A stretch of DNA of 64,000 bases from the NCBI GenBank assembly GCA_002007465.1, contig LNAC01000036.1, positions 3,136,895-3,200,894 of the forward strand, given 5' to 3'. Below the pieces are notes generated by a model, which saw only the letters and a program-made list of their open reading frames with translations, was not told the DNA's origin and did no database searches. The position numbers and the translations under genes are program-made. This stretch comes from Ailurus styani (taxonomy: Eukaryota > Chordata > Mammalia > Carnivora > Ailuridae). Positions 9,961-22,178 of the stretch are shown in pieces. How positions within the stretch are numbered: position 1 is the stretch's first letter; every line of letters starts with the position of its first letter.

Positions 9961-12900
9961 GGTGGCGGGTGGTTGTGCCGAGTTGGAGCTCCGGGGAGGC
10001 CAGGCGGGCGCTGCTGTGACCTGTCCCCAGGCTGGTGTGACAGAAGCGCGAGGTGTGGAAGTCGTGTCAGCAGTGGGGGGGGGGTGCGTGTAGGGTGGGC
10101 GTGGCTGGGGTTTTAAGGGTCCTGCGGCCGTGGTGTGGTTGGGACAGTGGTGCCTCGCCTCCGTCTTGGCTTAGTCAGTTCCTCAGAGCCTCGGTTTCCG
10201 CATTTATATAATGCCCATCTCCTAGCGTGAAATGCGTAAACGTAATTGAGGTTACTTTGGGAACATACAGATGAAAGAAGCTGCTGTTCACTGATTTCAC
10301 AAATATTTACTGATAGCCTCTTTTGTGCCAGGCACTGTGCTGGGCGCGAGACACAGAGTCTTTGTTCCAGGCATCCTCTTAGGGGCAAAACCAGAAGGCA
10401 GTTGTGTTTGGATTTCATTCATTTTCTCCTTTCCTTCCAGTGATCTCAAACAAGGCAGGATTGGGTGGCCTTTGGCACCTGCTCCACATTCGTTGCTACT
10501 TGGGGGTCTGTGCTGTGCCTTCTGTGCTTGACGTCTACATCAGGAAAATTGCAAAATGGTGATAAAGTTTTGTTTGGAGTAATAAACTCAGAGCCAAGTA
10601 CCAGCCTCATTTTCTTTATTGAGGTATCCACTGGATAACACTTTCACTGACCCCAGGAGATGATGACCCTGTCCTTCATCTCCTGTCTTTTTGGAGGTAT
10701 TGAGTAGGGGACATGTGTGTCTAGCATGCTATAAGTTGGTTTGCATGTTATGACTTCGTTATTTCATTTCTCGTGCATGTTCCCAGTCTGCTGTATTTTT
10801 TTTTTTTTAAGGATAAGTTAAGACAGGCACTCTATTGTGAAAGACAGGTGATTCCACAGGAAACAACAGAAAGAAGTGGTATGTTGAATGGTGTTTTTAT
10901 AGAGATGGATGTGGAATCATCTAAATAAGAAGTTTATTGGTAATGAAGTCAAGAATCTTGGATTTCACCTCAGAACAAGTCTTTGTCTTCCCATAGCCCC
11001 AGATAAGCATTTTGAGCCACCCAGAGATTGAGAGAGAACGCAGAGAGCCTTCTGCCCATCATCTCTAGGAATATCTGCATTTCCAAAGCAGTGTTGAGGG
11101 TGTGTTCTTACTGTCATTTTTATAAGGTAGTTGAAAGATCTGAATACAGTGAGTTTTTTGGGTCTTATGCTTATGTGAAAAATCTGATCGGCTTTCCTGT
11201 TTCACAGTGCTTCTGTCCACCAGTTTGGGCTAAATCCAAGAGTATTACACAGGCAAGCAGTTCCTTAACTTTTCCCCTATGTTACTGAGGTTTTTCAGTT
11301 CCATGGTTTTGTTCACATGGTAATAAACACTGTTAACTCTAATTCGCATCTCTGCATAGAGAACCTGGAGTGAATGTACCTGAGAACTTTGCAAGGATGA
11401 TGGCTTCCCAGCTGTGGCTTGACTTAGTTGTGGGCTGTCCTGGAAAGAGTGACCTTGTGTGCCATTGAACATGGAATTGTAACAAAAGTGTCAATATCTA
11501 GGAGAGGTTTACAGAGCAGGTCAGAGAATTTACTAACACTGAAAAAAATTCCAGGGGTAGGGAGGCCTCAGCCTTTCTAGTAGGTGAAACTTACCAGAGT
11601 TGTCCATTTTAACCCTTCCCGGGCTTGGTCTTCTGTAGTTTGTTTTATTTTTCAAATACAGCTTTTTGAATAGTCAACATGTTTACACACGGAACATAAA
11701 AGCAAAGTAACCATGGTGCACTGTGTCCCTTAACAACGCCACTAGAGGTCAGATGGTACCCTAATGACATAAACACGTGTGAAAACATTAGAACAACTGG
11801 CAGGGTTACATGGAGTAAATTAAACAGACATTTTGGCAAAGAAAACATTTAGAATAACACTCATTTTAGCCAAAGTTCTTGTAATAGTAGAAGTTAATTG
11901 CGTTTCTACTTTTCTGATTTAGACTGAAAAGTGTTTAGGGATGAATTTTTTCACCTGGGGCAAGAAAAGGTAAGGAAGGAAAATGGCAAGTTTGGGGTCA
12001 GATCCATAGGCTTTGTTGTATGTGTGCCTTTTCTCGGCTATATTACAAAGTCCTCAGGAAGTGCTGGGAATCCAACCCACTTGGGGAAACACTGGGAATT
12101 GATACACTTATCAAAGATTTATTGAGCAACAGTTAAGTCATGGCACTGTGTAGATTTGGGGAGATACAAAGAGAGAAGACATTTTCCCTGCTCTCAGGGA
12201 GTAAGGCAAAGTTGTAGTAAAGGCAGTTTGACGGAGGGAGGGATGGACTGCCCATTTATCTAGAAATGACCCTGACCTTTGCCAGAAGGTACATATGGCT
12301 ATTTTTACTATTTTGCTTTCACAGACTTTACCATTCTCCTTCCGAGTTTATGAAGACAGAATTTCTATATTTGTTTTCTGTGAAGAATAATCTTGGAAAA
12401 ATTAGGTTTGGCTTCTGTTTAGGCTCTGTGTCTCCTTATGAATGTGAGGAGTGAATGCCATATTCCTAATACCATGAACTGTTGAACTCGTTTTCATGGG
12501 TGTGGTTACTAACATTTGTAACACCTGCATTTGTCCTACACTCCTTGAAGTTCATATCCCCCCCCCACACACACACCATCCCATCCTTCAAATCTCTGCT
12601 TAAACATTACTTCGTTGGGAGCTTAAGTTGGGTCTCCTGTGTGCACCTGTGGCCCTCTACAGCACACTGTGTGGCGGTTGCCAATTTATTGTGTATTTCC
12701 CACTAAACTGCAAATTTCTTAAGGGAAGAAAAGTATTTTACCTTGAAACCCCAGGACTGAAGTTGGGACAATGTGGATTTGTGTCCTGGCTCTGCCCTCT
12801 GTCCTGTGCTGTGTAACCTTGGACAAATACTTACCTACTCAGTTTTCTCATTTTGTAATGATGCCTCCTCCTTCCATGGTTATGGAGATTAAATGAAGAT

Positions 12901-15900
12901 CTATATAAAGTGCTTGGCAACAGAGTTATGGCATACAGTATTAAATAGGGTGGGAAACTGAGGAATTTGCTCATGAATAAATAGTCTATAACCGATGCCT
13001 AGGAATAGGAAGTGCAGTAAAGTCAGACTTCAGAAATTAGGATAATTTCGTCAGTGTACCAGGGCTTTCCCAGTCGCAAAGCCTTACCATGGCTCTCAGG
13101 CCACACGGCACATGGTCTGGTGCCCACTTCACTGCTTCTCCAGGCTCACCTCCCACAGGCTCCCCACCTTAGCAGTGACCTCCTGCTGAACTGAAGAGGT
13201 CGTGTTCTCGAACCTTCAGGCTTCTATACCTGCTGGTCCCTCTGCTGGGACCCACCCTGCCCCCTCTTTATTAGTCTCTAGGTTACAGTGCAAAGGCACT
13301 TCCTCAGGTTACGTTAGTTTATATCCACTTGTCCCTCCAGGTTAAGTCCATTTGTATGTCCTTAGAGAACCTCTACTTCCTTTTCATCATCGTCCTCATA
13401 CTTGAAATGAGCTTCTGAAAATCTGTATGCCTGGCTACACTGTAAACTTCCTGACAGAGACCTCTGCAATTTTTTTTTTTAAAGTTACTTATTTGAGAGC
13501 ATGAGAGGGAGGGCAGGGGGGGGCAGAGGGAGAGAGAGTCTCAAGCAGACTCCCTGCTGAGCCAGAGGCTGAAGTGGGGCTTGATCCCATGATCCTAAGA
13601 TCATGACCTGAGCCAAAACCAAGAGTCGGACCTTAACTGACTTCACCACCCAGGAGGCCCAAGACCTCAGCTTAGGAAAAATTAAGGGTTTCTTGATGTT
13701 CCCTTAACTTCGGGGACTAGCAAATACTACTACATTTACTGAAGGACTTTTATGTTTAATGTAGACATTACTTCTGGTTTGTAAAGAAAGTACCAGATGG
13801 TTCTATTCCCATTTATGCCTGTATAAAACATACAGTTTTCATATTTCAACATATAAATATAAGTCTAATATGCTAAAAGTCTACTAGATGAGAATGTTAA
13901 TTTATACCAGCTTCTCTGCCTTTCTCGCCTCTCACCTTATCCTTCAGCTGCTGCTGATCCTTGCCTATTCCAAAGCTAAATATTAGAACCAGATTTTTTG
14001 TGGTTGTTGCTGGATAGTATTAGACTTCCATTCCCTGTTCCTAATTTTATTTATTTATTTTCCCTGTTCCCAATTTTAAAAATGAATTGTCTCCAGAAAA
14101 GTAGTTTCTACACTCTTAGTTTTTAATTAGCAGACCTTACTGGTACATCGTTAAACTGCTGTGGTTTCCAGTAGCAGAGGCAAGGGCATTTGGACAGTAA
14201 GGTAGTACAATTGTTTTGTTTTGTTTTGTTTTGTTTTGTTTTGTTTAAGACTTTCCCTGGATCAGTCTGATGATATTTATTATTCTCAGTGACAGCTTTT
14301 ACTATAATTGGGTGAAGGCATAGGTATTAGTTGTACTTGCCCTTGACTGGTTAGCAATGCACTTAATTGACCCATTGGAGCCTGAAAAGCCCAAGCCTTG
14401 AGATGGAGCTATGCCCAGCTCTTCCCACAGAGGTCTCCCTCTGCCTGTTTTCAGACTTAGAGCCCAGCCCCTAGCTGCGGGCAGAAAGTTTCCTGCTGAA
14501 ATGGACAGCTCTAATGGCTTAATGTAAATTGGAACATGTGTCATTAAGACTAGGATGCCAGATGGCTGAGGGCTCAGCTGTCTGCCAGGATAAGTGGGTG
14601 GAGCCAGAGAAATGAAAGGTGGGGGTAGGGAATGCATACAACTCGTGTTATTTTTAAAACACTTGAAGAAATATGGAGCATTGGCCAGCTTCCTCCCTAT
14701 CCCAGGAGTACTTTTTTCCCCTCAGCTTGACCCTCCTCCCTGGAGCTTACATTGAAAAAAAAAAAAAAACCAGGGTTCTTTATNTTAGTTGCCCCAGCAA
14801 CCATGGAAAGCCTGGGAGAGTGATTGTAAGAAGGGCTCGAAGGTTCCCTTCCTGGTGTCTGTCTGCAGAAGCTGAGAACCATTCTCATTTGTAATAGGTA
14901 GCAGCCTGGGTTCTGCAGCTCCTAGTTTGGGGGTGGTGGTGTGGGGAGGGCGGGTCGGTGGGGGTAGGGAGTTCATGGGGGAAAAAAAAAAAAAGTAAGA
15001 TTGGCTTTATTTTTTGGAGGAATGAAACACTTGCAGCCCACACCTTGATAGTGGGAATGTGTCATAAAGTAAAAAAGAATTGACAAGTCAAAAACAATTG
15101 GCACTTTCTCATTTAGAGAGGGAAGTAAAATAAAACCCACTTCCACCATAAGCAGTAAATGCTGACCAGTTCATTTTATCTTCATTTCAAAGCCAGGCCT
15201 GCTTAGCGACCTCTGAACTGGAAGGAGGTAAGGAAAGGAAGTTGATGCTTTCTTAGGCTGTGTATCTTGTTATATGTGTTTGTCAGAAGCTGGACTGAGG
15301 AGGAGGGGGTGGCTTCCTGGAAGACCTTTACAATTTAAGGCGGTGACAGCCAGATTGCTGGGGAGGGTGGTTGGGAGGCCTTGCCCCAATTTGTCCACCC
15401 CCCTTTTCTCTTTGATCCTAATTTTAGAGCCTAGAGAGGTTTTGGGAGGTTTCCTTTAAGTGCTCATACCTCTGGTTAATTGTGCCCGCACCCCACCCCT
15501 CTTTTCCAATGAGTATTTGCAGTGAGTATTTTTTCCAATGAGTATTTGACTTAATAAAGGAGAAAAATCATAATTCACTAACAGACCAACTTAATTTGAT
15601 TTCAGAGCTCTGGCAACTGGTGATACGAGAATACCTAAAACTTCAGAGACTGGTGGGCATTCCTCTGAAAAAGCTGCCTTTTTTTCCTTAGTTCTCTTGT
15701 TTTATGGACTACGTTAATTTTGTAAGAATTAAGTCTGTGAGTGTGGTGGTTGATGTGTGCTGAGAGAAATTTCTCTTTAGGAAGTTAATGAAAGTCTAGC
15801 TAAAAATGAGCTTGCCTCTGGGGCAGAAGCAGAAGAGAATACACCAAGTCCGTTTTGAGTTCCAGTCTGTTGGCTTCTAATTGCGGTGTAAGGCATTGTT

Positions 15901-18900
15901 TTCTTCTGTAAAGACTTGAATAATCGCATTTGCTGGAGTGAAGTCATCTGCTATAAACTTTGAGATGGGCAGAAGCAAGTTTCCTAACATTTCTTCCCTG
16001 TGAAATCTGGCTGGGCTTTCTTGGAGCTGAGAGAGAATTCTCACTGTGCTGGGAGAGAGATCTTCCAGAACATAAGATTTGAGGCCATGCTTTCAAGTAG
16101 TGTTGGGTAAATTGCAACAAGTTGCCTTTTAGTTGTTCTTGAGCCCTTAATCTTTTCTTTTCTTTCTTTTTTTTTTAAGATTTTTATTCATTTATTTGAC
16201 AAAGAGAGATCACAAGTAGGCAGAAAGGCAGACAGAGAGAGAGGGGAAAGCAGGCTCTCAGCAGAGGGCTCAACTCAGGGCTTAATCCCAGGACCCTGAG
16301 ACTAGAACCTGAGCCGAAGGCAGAGGCTTAACCCACTGAGCCACCCAGGTGCCCCTAGCCCTTAATCTTTTCAAGTTAACCATCTGATTGTTGCATTATG
16401 TACCTTTTAAAGAAGGAATGAAGTTATATTAGATATAACTATAATTATATTAGAATAATTAGAGATATGTTTATAAAATTAGTGTTTGCGTCTTGTTGGA
16501 ATACTGGCGGCTCTTAGCAGTGTGACTGCATCATGTTACTTGGAAATGGAAATAATTTCTCGTTTGATTCCTCCTTCACCAGCAAGTTGGCTTGATTTTC
16601 CCCAGCAGCTGTGGGCTAGCAAACAGAGGAGGAATATTGCCACTTGAGTCCAGAATGTTTATATGGGGGATGAGGTGGGCAGTGTTGGCATGTGGTACAC
16701 AGACCCAGGGCTTTGTGCTCTTAATCTCCCTGGGAAAGAGGCCCAGAATTCGAAGCAGGAGGGCATTGGGTGTCGCCAGCTTTGTTTGAGAAGCACTTCA
16801 ATGTGACATTTGTGTCTTAAGAACCTAAGAAATGCTGCATTGGCAGAGATCTGGGGCCCATCCACCATGCATTCTGTCTCTGATAATGGGCACCAAAGGC
16901 TGATTTGTGGGAAAGCTTTCTTCATGCTGGCAGCCTCCCTGGCTTTGTGATATACCCCAGGCGCTCTGGCTTCCTATAATAGTCCATGGTGGATATGTTA
17001 TCCAGGAATTTTTTTAAAATCCTCCTTGAATCTATTCATCCTTGCCAACTCTCAGGGTGACAGATTCCAGAAGTCAGCAAATATTTGAATGCTTAGTTTA
17101 TGCCTAGCATAGTACTAAGCATTATAGAAGATAGAAACGATGCTTAATACTTGATCCCTAACTTTGAGGTTAGACTTTTTTGAGGAGACAAGACTCAGTT
17201 GCATCTTGCAGGAAAAGATGGGCAGTCATATCAGATGTCACATGGGAATACCAAGCATACCGTAAGTGGATTGAATTCATAGTAACAGAGGTCACAGAGA
17301 CTGAGGTCTAACACAAAATGCCATATTATTAATGATACGTTTTGAAAAATACAACTGTCAGACTTGACACTGTGCTCTCTCTTTATATGCAAGCCTGGTA
17401 GAAGGCCAAAGGATTGAGTCATTGATGGTGACAGGCCAATGCAGCCATTTTCACTATACCGGGAAAAAAACTACATGGTTTTGGAGCATAGGGTTCTAAA
17501 GCTGGTTGATCTTTTTCATGTGTGAATACATTCAGCCCTAATATGCCAGCTCTGTGTCGAAAATGCCTGTGCCTATCTCTGGTCCATCCATATTAGATGC
17601 TTCAGAGTTTAGAACTTGAAGGTAATTGTGCTTTCCTGAATTATTTTGGGAAGGGAAATCCATGTTAAATATTGATCCCTCCCCATATTGTACCTCCTAC
17701 ATATGCAGCAGACAGTACAAGACAATGTGGGATAAAGTGCTAAATTAAGTCCTCTAGGGTACATCAGCCAGACAGGCAAATCAGAAAGAAGAGAGGTCGG
17801 TGTGGGATGAAATGCTAAAGAAGGCTTCTGTGTATTGCAAAGATGAGACTTGAATTCTTACTTTAGAAGGTTGAAACTTAGGGGTGCTTGGGTGACTCAG
17901 TCACTAAACGTCAGCTTAGGCCATGATCCCAGGGTCCTGAAATTGAGCCCCGCATCGGTTTCCCTGTTCTGCGGGAATCCTGCTTCTCCCTCTCCCACTC
18001 CCCCTGCTTGTGTTCCCTCTCTTGCTGTGTCTCTCTCTCTGTCAAATAAATAAATAAAATCTTAAAAAAGTTGAAATTGAAGAGACTCTTAATGATTAAG
18101 AACAAACTGAGGGTTGATGGAGGGAGGTGGGTGGGGGATGGACTAGATGGGTGATGGGCATTAAGGAGAGCATTCGTGATGAGCGCTGTGTGTTGTATCC
18201 CCCCAATTCAGGGATGCACTGAATTCTACTCCTGAAACCAGTATTACACTGTTAACTAAGTAGAATTTAAATTAAAAAAAAACAAAAACTTCAAAAAAAA
18301 AGGAAATTTAGGGAACAGAAGGTAGGGAATCAGGAAGCAGGAGCACAGTACTAAGCATGGTAGAAGATAGAGAGGATGCTCCGTCCCGGGGGCGGACCAC
18401 TTTCATGTTTTGGTTGCCGCCCTCCTCCTCAGTGGTACCCAGCGTTCGGCCTTTCTGGCGAGAGCGCATCAGGCAGCGTGGGGGCTGTGGAAAGCCTGGT
18501 TGTTCATCCCGACTCTCTCAGGATCCTCATTTGCATTCCCCGGGTGAATGTCCACATCTGTGAAATACCACCTACCTTGTGATTTTTGTTCTCATTAGGA
18601 TTCAGTCAGAGAATGTGTATGAAGGTCCCGGGCGCACAGTGTGTACAACATCGTCTGACGTACAGATTGCCAGGTCCCCTGCAGTTCCTGTGCGGGTTGA
18701 TGGGAACCTGTAGAAAGGGAACATCATGGCTTGCTGACACATAAGCTCAGTATACCCTGTCACACAGTTCTGTTGTGCCCCAAGGGCTGCTGTGGTCTCC
18801 TTTAAATGGTCCCGTTCAGCCTTCAAAATCTTAACAAGGTTATTGCCAAATATTTCAGTACCGATCAGTTTAATTTTCTTCATTGTAGGTGCGGAATGGC

Positions 18901-21754
18901 CACATCAAAAGAATCACTGATAACGACATCCAGTCCCTGGTGCTAGAGATTGAAGGAACAAATGTCAGGTAGGTGGCCCCTCTGTTCGCCCAGAGACACC
19001 GTGTGCCTGCGAGGCAGTGCGCGGGAGAGGGTGCTAGAGCACAGACTGCGGCCCCGACCACCTGGTGGGGATCCAGCTCCACTGCGCACACCTTGCCTTG
19101 GGTAAGTTACTTAGGCCCTCAGGTCTTGGTTTCCTCATCTGTAAAATAGAGATAACAGGAGGCCTTCCTTATGGGGTTATTGTGAAGAGTAAGTAAGTGA
19201 ATTGTGTGTAAACACACTTAGCGCCTGCTCAGCCCATAGTAAGTGCTGTGTGTTAGTTACATTATTATTAATATGTAACCAAGGTGTATGGACATGCGTG
19301 GAGGTGTGGCACTAATTATCCAGTGGGTAACCTGGGCCACAGTGTGGTTTTCCGGGTCATAGTGGTCTTCGTTCGGGTTTGTTTTTTTGTTTTTTGTTTT
19401 TTGTTTTTTTAATCACTGGATGGTTCTCTTAGACCAGAGGGGAGTCGACTTCACTGGAGGAAATTGCTTAGCTCACCTAAGCTTTGTTTTTCAGGTATTT
19501 TCTTGTTGATGTCTAGCTCTATGTGAAGCTTGTGTTTCAGAGTCCAGCATTGTTTTGTTTTAAAAGCATCAGGATTGAGGATTGTTGGATGATATATCTG
19601 GATCTTCTAGATGTAGTCTCCAATTTACCTCTCAGACCACGTGTTTTCGTGGTTTGCACCACAGAAGAAAAGGCAACCGGTGTGTTTATCAGCGTCCCCT
19701 CTCTCTGCAGCACCACTTACATCACATGTCCTGCGGACCCAAAGAAGACGCTGGGGATCAAACTTCCCTTCCTCGTCATGATTATCAAAAATCTGAAGAA
19801 ATATTTTACCTTTGAAGTACAGGTTAGTAGATGGACACGAATGTGTCTACTCCTAGCTCTGCCAGAGGGATAACCTGTCAACTTGCAGGAGAAAAGCAGC
19901 TCTGGGAAAGTAGACTTGTGTGTCTTTTCTGCCTCAGCTACACACTCGATGCGGCCATTATTATTACAACATAAATTTGGTATTATTAATCAGACTTTAA
20001 TGCCAAGTTTTTAAAGCAGCGGCAAGCACCTAGAAGTCTGAATGATAGTTGCGGGATTGCAAAGCTTGAAGGTTAGAGTTGTGTCCATTCACTATTGGTT
20101 ACCGTTGGTCTCTGTTGTAGTATTTGTGATTTTTCAAATGGAAGAATGTTTATGAAATCATCCTATGGTCTGTGGGTCCTCGGCTGTGTCATGTGCCGGA
20201 AGCAGCTGATGTTGTCTCAGCAACCGGCAAGATAAACTAGCTACTTCCAGGCCATCTGCATCCAGTGTGACCTGTATCTGGTCTGTTTATTCTCCCCTGG
20301 GCCTCAGCCTTGGGAAACCGGGCTGTGGGAGTTCAGGCTCTTGCCTCCCCAAGGTTGTCTGCTTCTTCCAAGGTAGAGTTAATGTGGCTTTTTTTCTGTT
20401 TCACAGGTACTAGACGACAAGAATGTGCGTCGGCGGTTTCGGGCGAGTAACTACCAGAGCACTACCCGAGTCAAACCCTTCATCTGTACCATGCCCATGC
20501 GGCTGGATGATGGCTGGAACCAGATTCAGTTCAATCTGTCAGACTTCACTAGGCGGGCGTACGGCACAAATTATATCGAGACCCTAAGAGTGCAGGTACT
20601 GGCTCCTTTTTTTTTTTTTTTTAAAGATTTTATTTATTTATTTGAGAGAGAAGGAGAGAGAGCATGAGAGGGGAGAAGATCAGAGGGAGAAGCAGACTCC
20701 CCATGGAGCTGGGAGCCTGATGCGGGACTTGATCCCAGGACTCCAGGATCATGACCTGAGCCGAAGGCAGTCGCTCAACCAACTGAGCCACCCAGGCGCC
20801 CAGCTGGCTCCTTTTCTGATGGAGCCCCGAACAAGAGAGGGGAGTGTGCTCTGCCTGTTACTGGCTTGTGGCCCATGTGACAGACCAGTGTGGTTTTCTA
20901 GCTGAGAGGCCCAGGTCATTGTCCAGAGGGCTTGGAGAGGTCCGGGACACATTCGGGGTTCTGGTCAGATATAGTGGGAGGACACAGCAAGCAAAATATC
21001 CCTCTTGCCCAAACCCACCCCAAGCCATGCTGAGGAGACGCCAGAGAGGAAGCTTTGACAGCATCATGGGAGGGGCTCCAGGGGAACCAGGAAAAGAGGA
21101 AGGCCAATCATATTTTGTTTCTTAAAATAAGTCTTGCACCCACAGATCCATGCAAACTGTCGCATCCGACGGGTTTACTTCTCAGACAGACTCTACTCAG
21201 AAGATGAACTGCCAGCGGAGTTCAAACTGTATCTCCCAGTTCAGAACAAAGCGAAGGTAAGCCAGCCTTCCTCAGAGGAGGCCACACGGTGAGTTGGGGA
21301 AGCTGGAATGTGCGCTTTTCTGAGGTCAGCCACAGAGCCTCTCCATGTTGACCTGGGGGCTGGAGTACCTTCATCCTAAGGTCTTCCTAAGGTCTCCTTA
21401 TACCATCAGCGCTTAATCAGGATCAGGCTCGTGAAGTGTTCCTTACTGCTGTCTCCACCTCCACAAGGTGCTGCCTCTCCCTGCCCCTCCCTGCTTCCTG
21501 CTCATAGGCCTTCCTTGGAGAATGTCTTCCATCCTGACCTCTTTAAGTAGCCCATTGGTCTCCGCTGACAAAATGGCAGCCGCTTACATGCCTGACTACT
21601 GCTGACATTACTCATTTCCTCACACCCAGGCATCCCCTGCAGTGTCACCAGAATTTGGCGGGGGCGTGGGGTGGGTGTCATTGGCACTGACCATCTATTT
21701 TCTGATAACTTAAACTGATGCCTCTTCTGTTTGTTTCTTTTTCTCCAGCAATAA
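9806..21754 (+). CDS. CFAP20: CFAP20, cilia- and flagella-associated protein 20 (six coding exons)
   Basis: Coding exons 9806-9889, 18889-18968, 19711-19822, 20407-20595, 21146-21256 and 21749-21754 join in frame into 193 codons, the length of the human protein as I know it. The product begins [20 protein letters not shown] and ends [11 protein letters not shown]. It is a single CFA20 (DUF667) domain with no signal peptide or membrane segment. Known role: an inner-junction protein between the A- and B-tubules of axonemal doublets, also at basal bodies, needed for normal ciliary beating, with reported nuclear roles too. All introns are GT-AG. The start is the only in-frame ATG after the promoter and begins the conserved MFKNTFQ. 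Upstream frame stays open to a GTG at 9,614, but that is 5' UTR. Nothing suggests damage to the gene. The donor of exon 4 is weak and a SINE lies 15 bp downstream. Confidence 0.98.
10265..10385. repeat. L2/MIR-like remnant
   Basis: CAAATATTTACTGATAGCC followed by TGTGCCAGGCACTGTGCTGG is the familiar L2-type phrase. A second copy in the same style is at 12,115-12,230 (TTTATTGAGCAACAG, then CATTTTCCCTGCTCTCAGGG). Confidence 0.55.
12780..12945 (+). repeat. MIR fossil
   Basis: Shows the MIR core in order: a TGGCTCTGCC region, GTGTAACCTTGGACAAATAC, CAGTTTTCTCATTT, GGAGATTAAATGAAGAT and AAAGTGCTTGGCA. Confidence 0.7.
13470..13659 (-). mobile_element. CAN SINE (antisense, diverged)
   Basis: T-rich left end, then GCAGACTCCCTGCTGAGCC, TGATCCCATGATCCTAAGAT and a degenerate head (TTCACCACCCAGGAGGCCC). 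The many substitutions make it one of the older copies in the window. Confidence 0.85.
14213..14246. repeat. (GTTTT)n microsatellite
   Basis: Pure pentanucleotide run of about seven units within intron 1. No parent retroelement tail was identified beside it. Confidence 0.9.
14784..14784. other. Ambiguous base (n)
   Basis: The only undetermined base in the window. It lies 15 bp after a run of about 14 A, so it probably reflects a consensus problem next to a homopolymer. Confidence 0.95.
14925..14970 (+). other. G-quadruplex-prone tract in CFAP20 intron 1
   Basis: Contains GGGG-A-GGG-C-GGG-TCGGT-GGGGG-TA-GGG, four or more G-runs with loops of 1-5 bases on the transcribed-sense strand. Structure is inferred from the pattern only. 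Confidence 0.5.
16158..16356 (-). mobile_element. CAN SINE (antisense)
   Basis: Typical body and head. Perfect 16-bp duplication AGCCCTTAATCTTTTC at 16,142-16,157 and 16,357-16,372. Confidence 0.95.
17881..18066 (+). mobile_element. CAN SINE (sense)
   Basis: Head GGGGTGCTTGGGTGACTCAG, pyrimidine-rich body, AATAAATAAATAAAATCTT tail. Imperfect flanking duplication (AAGGTTGAAACTTA / AAGTTGAAATTGAA). It abuts the L1 tail that follows. Confidence 0.9.
18080..18300 (+). mobile_element. Carnivore L1 3' UTR fragment
   Basis: Matches the carnivore-lineage L1 tail: GAGACTCTTAATGATTAAGA, ACAAACTGAGGGTTGATGG, GATGAGCGCTGTGTGTTGTA, CTACTCCTGAAACCAGTATT, then AACTAAGTAGAATTTAAATT and an A-rich tail. A 5'-truncated insertion. 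Confidence 0.88.
18889..18968 (+). CDS. CFAP20: CFAP20 coding exon 2
   Basis: 80 bp encoding [13 protein letters not shown] through EIEGTNV, then the first two bases of a serine codon (AG/C). The donor reads TCAG/GTAGGT. Confidence 0.97.
19030..19262 (+). repeat. MIR fossil in CFAP20 intron 2
   Basis: Shows the sense MIR phrases GGGTAAGTTACTTAGGCCCT, GGTTTCCTCATCTGTAAAAT, TATTGTGAAGAGTAAGTAAG and CATAGTAAGTGCTGTGT. Confidence 0.8.
19711..19822 (+). CDS. CFAP20: CFAP20 coding exon 3
   Basis: 112 bp completing the split serine and encoding [13 protein letters not shown] through KKYFTFEVQ. Acceptor CTCTCTGCAG, donor CAG/GTTAGT. Confidence 0.97.
20407..20595 (+). CDS. CFAP20: CFAP20 coding exon 4
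   Basis: 189 bp, 63 codons, from [11 protein letters not shown] to [11 protein letters not shown]. Acceptor TTTCACAG. The donor is CAG/GTACTG, a poor match downstream of GTA (C at +4, T at +5). If intron 4 were retained the frame would stay open through the antisense SINE to 20,667. Confidence 0.97.
20611..20803 (-). mobile_element. CAN SINE inserted 15 bp after the exon 4 donor
   Basis: Antisense element with its T tail facing the donor. Perfect 12-bp duplication CTGGCTCCTTTT at 20,599-20,610 and 20,804-20,815. The duplicated target begins at intron position +4, so the donor GT is intact. Confidence 0.96.
21146..21256 (+). CDS. CFAP20: CFAP20 coding exon 5
   Basis: 111 bp, 37 codons, from [12 protein letters not shown] to LPVQNKAK. 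Acceptor GCACCCACAG, donor AAG/GTAAGC. Confidence 0.97.
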
Positions 21755-22178
21755 CTGGAATGCAACTCAAGGGATAGCCACTGGACGTGGCTGTTAGTTT
21801 AAAAAGGAAACTGTCTGGAAGACAATGCAAAAAAAAAAGTATTTCTATTAGTTTACTGTGCTGTGGTTCTTTTATCTATTACATGGTGTCCGCTGTTGTG
21901 GATCCCAGTCACCATGCCATCATGCCGTAATTGCATTGTAAGTCCAGTGGGGTATAAGACGTCCTTTGGAACATGAATGCTGGAGTTGATCTTGCTACCT
22001 GGCTCAGTGTGTGGGGAGATACACTTATCACGACCTTACAGATTTGTCGCATAAGGCAACTTCAGACCAATATTTCTTCCTACGGTTTGTTCATTGTTTT
22101 ATATATTATCTAAATATATGTATATGCTGTGTAATACTCATAATCTGGAAATGAATAAAATACTATATTCTTGGTTTG
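21749..22178 (+). other. CFAP20: CFAP20 last exon: final codon, stop and 3' UTR
   Basis: After the acceptor TTTTTCTCCAG the exon contributes only CAA TAA (21,749-21,754), so the final exon encodes one glutamine. About 420 nt of 3' UTR follow. Because the stop is in the last exon, nonsense-mediated decay is not triggered. Confidence 0.9.
22154..22159 (+). terminator. CFAP20: CFAP20 polyadenylation signal
   Basis: Canonical AATAAA, followed 20-40 bp later by T/G-rich sequence (TTGGTTTGTAAATTTGTTTTTAG region). Cleavage is expected at about 22,172-22,182. Confidence 0.85.

Larger units (their letters stand above)
9890..18888 (+). other. CFAP20: CFAP20 intron 1 (9.0 kb)
   Basis: About three quarters of the transcription unit. 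It holds three CAN SINEs, a carnivore L1 tail, MIR and L2 remnants, a (GTTTT)n run and one ambiguous base. The first 200 bp remain CpG-rich. The acceptor is CATTGTAG/GTG. No alternative coding exon is convincing. Confidence 0.9.
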
